Shown here piece after piece: positions 49,562-58,687 of a stretch of DNA of 58,687 nt. Origin of the DNA: Ichthyophonus hoferi (taxonomy: Eukaryota > Opisthokonta > Ichthyosporea > Ichthyophonida > Ichthyophonidae); the NCBI GenBank assembly GCA_002751075.1, contig NAOQ01000279.1:32601-91287 (forward strand), written 5' to 3'. Position numbers and translations under genes: made by a program. Every line of letters begins with the position of its first letter. Position 1 is the stretch's first letter. The notes beneath the pieces were generated by a model that was not told the DNA's origin, made no database searches, and saw only the letters and a list, made by a program, of their open reading frames with translations.

Positions 49562-52500
49562 TTACAACACATAGTCCAATTCATATCTAGAATAGTGATT
49601 GCGCTCATCGCTAGCCACTCTAGGGTAGTGTGCAATAAGGGAATCCTGAGCTCCGATATACATGTTGTTGTACACCTTCCAGTATACTTCACGTACTTTA
49701 CGCGCAGGATGGAACAGGCCCTGAATAATAATAAAAAGGCATTTCTAAGGGTAAGCAAATGTTTTTTTCTTCTCTTCTTATTCTCGTTATCTTTTAATTA
49801 CCCGTTCTATTTCATATATCTAGTTTCTTCTCATTAAAGTTACTGTTCGAGGTATAGTTGTCAATATTATTATATTACTCTTACTCAACTGAGTATTTAA
49901 AAACATGCATAATATTGTCTGAAGCATTTTATATTAAACCTAGTTAATGTGTGCAGTTTATTTATAAAGAGCTTAACGTCACTTTCTTTTACTATCCACC
50001 AATCAATGCTGTTCATTTTATTATTAAAGTATTTTTACTCTAATACTTCCCCTTGTTCCTACCCTTTTCCTGGTTCTTTCTTCATATAAGCAATCATTAC
50101 AAGATAATAAAATTAACAGAGCTGCCTGTAAAGAAGAGATACGAATATATACGTACATTTTATGTTGAAACGGTAGAGTAGGGGATGTCACTATAAAAGT
50201 AAGCTTAATAATGATGGATAAAGAGAAAGAACAGCGACCCAAGGGGAGGGAAAATAATAGTATCCATACACCCCTACATACCTGTAAAAGATACAGCAAG
50301 ACCTTAGATGGTCCCACCGCCACACGCATTCCTTCTATGGCATCCATTACTGCATTGATAACATGGGGGGATGTCTCGAATATATTGGGCCACACGAAGT
50401 TGAGAAGGTGGACTAACGCGTCTTCCAGGCCAAAGCCGAATACACCGAGCGATAAATGCTATTAATATGTGTATATGTGTAGGTACGGGTGGATGGATTA
50501 GGTATGCATGAGTGTATGTGCGTGTATGTTTGTTTTGTATGTGTGCAAGTGTAGGTGTAAATGGAAGGAAACCAAGACATGTTAGTAAAGACCACCATAG
50601 TTTTGTTAAAAAAACAAAAGTTAACGTTAAAAACTACCAGTATGTATACAACTAAGAAGAACATGCTACTAAATAAAAAATTGAGACTCTAAAAAAAGAA
50701 TTAGTAGTATAAAGGAGGTATATGCATATATATGTAGTATATGTATATCAAGAACACACCTTAACAACTGAACAGGCAGTCTGGCGATGGACCAGGTCTC
50801 TATCCATTAGAGCATCCTCCAATAATGGTGTAATAGCATACACATAATCCTTTCCCATTTCACCGATATACTCAAACAAGAACGACAAACTCTTCAGCAC
50901 TCCGTTCTGTAATAGTAGTAATAAAGAGAAAATAAATAAAGGGAAGAGAAATAAATAAATAAAAAGAGAAGTAGAACGAGAAACAGAATATACCAAAAGT
51001 TAATAAATAGATAAAATGAAAGTGTATATACTATTGTTAGTGATTACGCATTTTAAGTTTTGGATTAGAGAACCGTCAAAAAGGGTTTGATATATGGGGT
51101 ATGCAGTCATAGTTTCCACAATGATCTATATCTGTACAGGTATATATAGGGGTGCTGCATTTCAAATATACATATACTCATGCATACCCATACATACAGT
51201 CATACACACAGTTACACACAGGAGTCTATAGAGGGCATCATATATACAATGTGTTGTACAACAGGATATAAATTATTTTTCATGTAGCTATCACATGTGC
51301 ATTGATTAAGACTTAATACTATACATTATAAACTTTTTTACTCCGTTCCAGCAAAACCTTCATAATTTTGCATTGGTTGTAGCAACGAATTATACTTCAG
51401 TAATAGGCTTCGACTACCCATATTAAATACTCTCCCTTGCCATCACCATTTGTTCATATAAAAAGTCCTAAAATCATGCAGAAAAAATATAGTATTGTAC
51501 ATATGTAATACATAGATAGGGTATAAGTATAAGAATATAAATAGTATTGCATAGAGAAATAATATGAATCATAAATGAGATAACTAACAAACAGAGGAAC
51601 CCAATAATCCCATCAATATTTTAAAAATGTAACCATGTAGCCACAGTAATAGTATATTTATATTCATCATATATATATACATCAAACTGAACACCGTTAT
51701 TGTAAAGTTATTAACAATAAGCGGGCAAAAAAAGCCTGTACAAAACAGTATATATATGTATAGATTATCCTACCTGTACATTCAGTTCGGGTACCCTATA
51801 TTCGTTCATGAGATGGGGAATAACTGTAAAGGGGCTACATGTTTCGGCCACAATAGCAATAGCTACAGTGGTACACACACGGTTTTGTCGTTCCTGTTGT
51901 GGGTTGTGATATAAATATAGCTGGCTAACTAGGCACCATTTATATATTGCTTACTTAATTATGTACTACTTACATACCATATACTTATTTTTGCACACTA
52001 CATAGATACTATTTACTTACTTATACTCTAATCTACACTACACTACACACACTGTATCTTACATCAATGTAGAGCTATTTGTTATCATTTCCAAGCAACT
52101 ATTGCACTAACCTTCTAATAGATGAACTAGCTATAGGCCAAAGGACCACATCCCTCCACATTTATTTATCTATGCATATATATATACGTATATGTACCAT
52201 TTTATACTCCTCATAGCGCTTGGTCTAGATATAGACAGAAATCACATAAACGCAAGACTGTTTCAATATACACACATACATCTCACTATATACTATATAC
52301 TATAATCCAATATACACCTACCTGTACTTTCAGGTTATTAAGCAGGGTAACCAGAACATCTTGTGGACCAATAGCCTTGGCAATGTAACCAAAGGTGTTG
52401 ACAGCCGCACGACGAATGCTCTAAGGAAAGGGTGCAATAGTATAGTATATGTTAGTGTATAGATAGATATGTTACTAGTATGAACAGGTAATAAAGAAAG

Positions 52501-54002
52501 GATCTGTGGTGGCATAGGAAAAGGAATAAAGAAAAGAATAATATCATTTCATATTTTTTATGAAGGGAAGAGACTAGTAAGATACATATTTTAAATATTC
52601 ATCTATATATATAAAATAGATCATATAGGTTTAAGTACTATATACCTTTTTATGTGCCTTAAGCAGTTCCAAGAGTTCAAAGCAAATACGCATCCATTCA
52701 CGGGCACCCACATATTCCGCACCTCTGTAAGTTATCGTCAGATAAGATGATTAGGTATAGAGGAATCTTATATGAAATGATTAATATTAAATGGTTGTCG
52801 CAGTGCGATATCATGCATTATGATATAATATGTTATGACCTAATATGGTATAGCATGATATAGTATGGTATAGTGCGCTGTAGGATTATGGTATGGTAAG
52901 ATATGATACAATGAGAGATGTTGCAATACAATTAATACAATATAATACAATATGCTCAACATAACTAAAAAAAAGAGTAAAAAATAGCAGGAATAGCAGT
53001 AAAAATAACAACAAAGCAGTGTTAAAGAGAAACGCACCTGTCAGCAATACGTCCCACCAAATCAATACAATTCTCTTGCACCTTTTCGTGCCTATTCTTC
53101 AGAATGGGGGTAAGACGTGGTAGAAGATCCTTAATAGGTGGAGTCATTTTACTCATACCAATCACGTTAACAATACCCTGAGTGTCATTGGCCAGTCATT
53201 ATTAGTGGGTGTGTATGTGTATATGTGAATATGAGTGGATGAGACTTGTGCTGATGGGCTCCTAAAGCGAATGGGATCAAGTAATTAAAAATATAGCTCT
53301 ATATAAATATCTTGGTATATTTATTTATAAGAGCATAAGAGGATGTGCACACACAAAAGCAATGAGATAGAAAAAAAAGAGTACTAAATAAACACAAAAA
53401 ACAAGGAATGTGACTATAATAGATAGTAAGTGGCTAAAGGCGCATGAGACTAAGATTAATATCATGTGCTTGCATACTAGACCATGTAACTAAATATATA
53501 ATCGAATAGATAAGCGACACTATGAATGCAACTCATTGGCGAACTTAAAGCTTAACAGAGATTAATATAACAATCTCCATAGTTACAGTTTTCTTTTTAT
53601 TTCAAGAATTTAAGTGTATAAGAGGAAATGGGACAAAGTTAAAATTTTAAAAGAAAGAACGGTAAATCAAATAAAAACAAAGGGGAAAGTAAAACAATAG
53701 CCAATAGCCAGAAACACATGTAATAAATCAGGCCTAACATACATGACCCACATCCAATCCCAGTCACCCACCTTCAATGCACCTAGAATAGAACCCAGGA
53801 CCTCAGGGTATTCCTCACCCAAATACTCGAATAACACAACACCAAGCTGTCCCATTAACTTGTCCTCCCCACATGTTTTCATCACTACGGCAATACGGGA
53901 CACTAGGTCGGCTGCTTGCTGACGAACTGCGAGCGGGTGTGTATGTTAGGTAGTATAGAGGGTATAGAGAGGAGAGATAGTGGGGGTATATAGCACTAGT
54001 AC

Positions 54003-54033
<31 letters not shown>

Positions 54034-55066
54034 ATGTTATATATGACACCAACACATAACACAATACTACCTAGCAATCCAAACATACAACATACAACAT
54101 ACAATATACAACATATAACATAACATACAACACCACATACCCTTTGCGGCTTTATTATTAAGACGCCAGCAAATAGTACCACAGATCTGAGGTAAATAAG
54201 GCTTTACCCGAGACCCTAGACTGTTGATTACCGTGCCAAAGCCTGCAAATACCCGTGATTAGCCTCGGTTTATTATCATTATTCAAAATATGTTTTTTAT
54301 ATTACACTCAATTCTGGTCACACCAGTGTTGCCATGTAGATATCGTACCCAGCCTATCGTGAATCATATTCATATGCCTATACACCTATACTTATATATA
54401 TATATACTTCCTGCTTCCTACCATTAAGCACAGTATTCTTATTCATGCTATGCTCTCTAAATACCTACACCTATATCTATACTTATACCTATATATATTA
54501 TATACCCTACCATTTGTTTCTCTTACCATTAAGCATAATATTATTATCCATAGTCTGCTCTTGGAATGCAACCAACATTCCATCCACAAGCTTCTCCTCC
54601 AATCCTTGATCCAGATCAGCTGCTCCTAGGTTACCAATCACCTTCTCGATTGTCTCCATGACCTAGAACCCCATTGTCAATATCTTGTTGTTAGGCTATT
54701 AAACCGCTAGATATACAAATGTTATCAGAAAAAAAAAAGAAGAGAGAAAGAGATAATAAACAAATAAATCCAACCACTGCAGTAATATTGACGAGTAGCA
54801 AGAAGGAGATTGGAGCATAGTTTAAGATAATCATTTTAAAATAACTTTTAAAAAGTACTCCAATGCAATTAATGTTTATTTCAGCCTTACAAAAGTAGGA
54901 TAGGCGTAGTTTAGGGAATTAAATTTTATTGGTACAATAAATAAACAAGAATTAAAATGTCTTAAAATGATTCAATTCTAATCTAACATATGGATAGTCA
55001 AGTATTAAGGCGAGGAAAGTATACTGTTAGTACTACATAGAAAGGTAATAGCGTAGGTGAAATAGG

Positions 55067-55097
<31 letters not shown>

Positions 55098-58000
55098 CAC
55101 GGGTATATGCATATACTTATATACTATATTATGCTACATATACTATGCTATACTAAATATACCATATTATATTGCATATACTATATTATACATATGCAGA
55201 TACGCTAGAGACGGTGAGAGAAAGAGATGCACAGAAGGGGCACGTACTAGCATACGGTATGGCTCAGACTCGTTCTTTAGGCCATCAATAATACGAGCTA
55301 TAATATCTGTTACCCCAACCTTGTTGGCCAGCTCCACTGTGGTGTCCACTAACTGCAAGCATACACACCATTAGAAACGTAGAACCGTAGATAGCAACCA
55401 ATGATATATAGATATAAAACAATATATTGCCTTTAATTTTACTCATTTGTTTTGATAAGTATGTATTATCAGACACACCAGCATGTAATAAGCAGCGTAG
55501 CAGCGTAGTTGTAAGTAATTAAAATAAACCGCTACAGCATAGTTCAATATATATGGTATGTTTTTCATTGACCTTTAAGGCCTGGATTTCACAAGATATG
55601 AATGAATAAACAAACCATTGCTAATTGTTTACTAATGTCAAGCAAAGAAACTTTAGGTAAAATATTCAAAGGAAAGCTGCAAAAAGACTATCCTAGCCCT
55701 AACTATTACCCTTATCCTATACATGGCATATATTATTATATTATCTTCTATCCTCTATACACTATCATCTAGCATTATATTATCGCCTATACACTACCAC
55801 ATATTACCATATATTATCATACTCCACCATATACTATCATGTATTATCATAGATTATTATACTCTACTTACTTGGCGAGAGTTTCTTTTATCTGGAGCCA
55901 CCTTCCGCTCCCAGAAGTGCTTGAAGTACTCAGGGAGAATCTCTCTGCGGATATAATCCGCATCCACACCTACAGGCCAGGAATACAGTTAGTATGGTTA
56001 TTGTGTCTTGCCTCTTATAGTGTGTAGCTCTACAGGTTATCTATGTTATGTATGCTGTATGTTATGTACGTTATGTAAGTTATAAATGTTACATATAGTA
56101 TGACGATGATGAATGCATACTCTACCATTCATAATATAAACAACCAATAAATATAATATAATATAATATAGTATAACATATATATATGCCCAGTTGTTTT
56201 TTAAAAGTAGCTAAGCCATCTGAAGCAGTAAAAAAAATAAAAAAATAAAATAGACCAGGTAAGTTACCAGTAAGGGGAAGTAGAAAAGGAATATAGGTAA
56301 GACACAAGAGGCTATATAGATATACATACAGTGTAAATAAAAAACATACATACCATCAGTACTGCAGCACTGCTTGACTACTTTGAGAATAATCTTTTTC
56401 ATTTCTGGGTCGGGACTTTGGAACTCGCGGATAAGAACAACCATTACCTAGTATAAAAGATACAAACGGGTTGGTGTTAGCACTATAGTATAGTGTGTAA
56501 AGGAGGGAAAAGAGAGGTTGATTTTTTAATATATATATTCACATTGGAGCAAATAGGAAGCGGAAAAGGGAGAATAAGTGAGTGAATAAATGACAAACAG
56601 AGATTTAAATTACACTACAATAGTACGCTGGCTGTGCCATACAAGAAACAGAGAAGTGGCTATAGAGGATAAGGAAGAAATAGGAAAAGAAAAAGAAATC
56701 AAAGTCATAATATAGGAATATGAATCATTTCCCTCTCTCATATAATACCGTAAAATCGCAATAGATCTAAAGACTTCAGAGGTTGTTATTAAATGATATT
56801 TTACATTAAATTATAAATTGGATAGTCCAATGGCTAACTATTATGAGATTAAGCTAATTCATAAAATATTACTAGAATACGTGTAGAGTAGAGTCCATAA
56901 AATTATTAAGCCTAATACCAACAATGGTATGTATATATGTACATGTAGGCCAGAGGCAATCCCTTCCTTCTCTCTATCTTTTACGTTCACCTACACCTAC
57001 CTCCTTGGTATAGTAGTTGGCATAGTCAGAGTCCATCAATGGGATAATATATCCTGTAGCCTTCAGGAAAGCAGCCAAGCCTTTACCGTGATGAATGCGA
57101 ATACCCTTCCACAGGGGCTCAAACACACTATCGAAGGATTCAATACCATAAGGAGTAGCACTTTCGGCCAGGGCAGCTAGAGCTAAGGCAGTAATGGTGC
57201 GTACCTGTATAGGCCTTATTGGTTAGATAAAATATATGGGTGTAAATTATTGGCTAGACAGAATATGCGGGTGGACAGAGATAAGCTAATAGAATATGAC
57301 CTAGGTAGATATTACTGGTTAGATAAAGCATGTAAGTGGATATTATTGGCTAAACACAATATATGGGTGGATAGAGATAAGCTAGTAGAATATTATTACC
57401 TAGATAGATGTAGGATATTAGAATATAGCCAACTACTACATGTACATACATACAGCAAATATATACGTTATTTGTTATAATATGAATATAAGTAAATAGG
57501 ACTTATACTCCCGTCATAACACATTAGAAACCTGTAACCCTCAGTTTGACTCTTGACTCTTTTCTTGCGTACAAATAACTATCTAGAATAATAACTCATA
57601 CGTATGAACTCACCAAGTCTTTGTCTATCTACTATTAAACTTTCCGTAGAGGCTCTAGAAGTCTACATATCCAACCAATGACACAGGACTTTAAAAAACC
57701 TGTCACCTCTTCCTACACTTACCTTTTGCTGCTCGTCTGTCAGACCGTGAGCCATGATATCGACCAATGATTTCAGGTGTGGTAGAATGGCACAACCCAT
57801 TAGAATGGAGATTTGCTGCACGATTTTAATACCGGTATGTCTGGCTTGCCAGGACTTCTTACTCTTACACACAGCCTGTAGCGAAATAGAACATATTGAT
57901 TATTGATTACCCTAGTCTTGAATATACTATGATGTTTTCTAGTGTATACTGTAATTGTAAAACGATATCATGAGGTCTTGTCAAATAAACAACAGTAGAT

Positions 58001-58467
58001 AAACATTAACTATCCTTTTAATCATCAAACTATCCCAAGTGTGATTGGCCAACATACTGAATCTAACTTTTCAATTGGCCCAGTTCAACCAATTATTAGG
58101 AAAAAATAATTTAGGCCATAATAGAACCAACAACATGCCAATAATGCAACATAGGCCAATCATCAGATGATACTTTACAAACTATATGGCGTCTTGACAA
58201 TCAAAGGTCTTAGCTGTATAAATGCTACAAGAAAGAAATGTATATTATATATATAGTGTAGGATAGAACAGAATAATGTAGAATAATGTAGCATAGTATA
58301 GTATAGTATAGCATAGTATAGTATAGTACGGTATATTGGTCATAGTTAGAGATACAAGCAGTCACTCATTAGCTACACACTTTGAGGAAGGGAAGTAGAG
58401 AGGGAATTCCCAGGGCAGATGCTACCACGGCAAAGGCACGTGCGGTGGTGTTACGTACATACTCATC
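49562..58467 (-). CDS. SF3B1: Splicing factor 3B subunit 1 (SF3B1/SF3b155), C-terminal 684 residues
   Basis: Sixteen minus-strand exons: 58467-58381, 57875-57723, 57204-57001, 56447-56354, 55969-55872, 55352-55248, 54662-54527, 54242-54141, 53926-53772, 53177-53038, 52724-52646, 52420-52322, 51893-51774, 50906-50760, 50458-50282, 49720-49562; 2055 nt, all in frame, ending YELDYVL. The protein is the HEAT-repeat scaffold of SF3b in U2 snRNP, which holds the branch-point adenosine during splicing. The segment matches human residues 621-1304 with no net insertion or deletion. Conserved stretches include [70 protein letters not shown] and [20 protein letters not shown]. The residues equal to human R625, H662, K666, K700, K1071, R1074 and V1078 are retained. 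The first half of the gene (the U2AF-binding N-terminus and early HEAT repeats) lies past the window's right edge. Confidence 0.97.
55725..55865. repeat. TATTATCATA/CTATCAT imperfect repeats in SF3B1 intron
   Basis: Irregular ATATTATCATA, CACTACCATA and TACTATCATG units in the intron next to exon 55969-55872. Low complexity, non-coding. Confidence 0.6.
57217..57420. repeat. 96-bp tandem duplication in SF3B1 intron
   Basis: TATTGGTTAGATAAA at 57217 recurs as TACTGGTTAGATAAA at 57313. TATTGGCTAGACAGAATATG at 57248 recurs as TATTGGCTAAACACAATATA at 57344, so the period is 96 bp and about two copies are present. In coding sense the array ends only about 12 nt from the acceptor of exon 57204-57001. 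Confidence 0.8.
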
Positions 58468-58509
58468 CTACAGGAGTATAGTAACCATTGTTAGGTCATA
58501 TTTGGTATA

Positions 58510-58575
58510 CATATATATGATATATATGTGTGTGTATGTGTGTATGTGTGTATGTGTGTAAGTGTGCGTGTGGAC
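58510..58575. repeat. TGTGTATG microsatellite in SF3B1 intron
   Basis: TATATGTGTGTGTATG-type units in the intron upstream of the first visible SF3B1 exon; a related TAGTATAGTATAG run lies at 58275-58330 in the next intron. Confidence 0.85.
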
Positions 58576-58665
58576 TGATTGGTTGGCCGGTAACATATAT
58601 ATATAACTATAGAATTACATGAATATAAGAGAAATGAGGTTAGAAAGATGTGTACTACGTAAGAG

Positions 58666-58687
58666 TTTTTTTTTTTTTTTTTTTTTT
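58666..58687. repeat. Oligo-T run at the window end
   Basis: At least 22 T in a row, cut by the end of the window, inside an SF3B1 intron. Confidence 0.9.

Noticed and set aside
58100-58180. CATCAGATGAT palindrome in an SF3B1 intron as a possible snoRNA box pair
   Set aside because: Boxes would overlap each other and no guide or stem is present.

Overview
The window is nuclear DNA from an intron-rich, AT-rich eukaryote. It carries six protein genes in the order SDR(-), P-type H+-ATPase(+), eIF3b(+), F-box/LRR(+), protein kinase(-), SF3B1(-). Five of the six are cut by introns of roughly 0.2-1 kb. I resolved 50 introns by joining frames across splice sites: 49 are GT-AG and one is GC-AG. The lineage cannot be fixed from this sequence. 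A type IIIA plasma-membrane H+-ATPase argues against an animal. Its M4 motif IPIAIEIV looks more like protist or algal pumps than fungal ones. SF3B1 remains almost human-like. A unicellular protist, possibly near the opisthokonts, fits, but this is inference.

Layout. 1-2098 (-): 5' part of a membrane-anchored short-chain dehydrogenase of the DHRS7 type. 2099-6152: divergent intergenic region with a TATA box before the pump gene. 6153-14132 (+): complete nine-exon proton pump, about 1076 residues, with an unusually long C-terminal tail containing a three-unit RxS repeat. 14133-22031: 8 kb without a convincing gene, holding minisatellites, decayed dispersed repeats and a possible tyrosine-recombinase remnant. 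22032-32205 (+): complete 17-exon eIF3b (664 residues). 32206-35552: intergenic, with a 290 bp MITE. 35553-37208 (+): intronless F-box/LRR gene. 37209-43429: repeat-rich intergenic region with an assembly gap flanked by a false-looking duplication and a second recombinase-like remnant. 43430-47964 (-): nine-exon CaMKK/SNF1-activating-type kinase (349 residues). 49562-58467 (-): the last 16 exons of SF3B1, ending the window; the 5' part lies beyond it.

The most notable finding is in two introns of eIF3b. A 77-nt box C/D snoRNA is present twice, in introns 6 and 14. It has a perfect GGTGAA/TTCACC terminal stem and C, D' and D boxes. Its two antisense elements match adjacent parts of one conserved LSU rRNA stretch. 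The D' guide corresponds to that of human U38/SNORD38 and yeast snR61. The window thus ties together translation initiation (eIF3b), rRNA modification (the snoRNAs in its introns) and splicing (SF3B1), but I see no operon-like or pathway logic linking the six genes.
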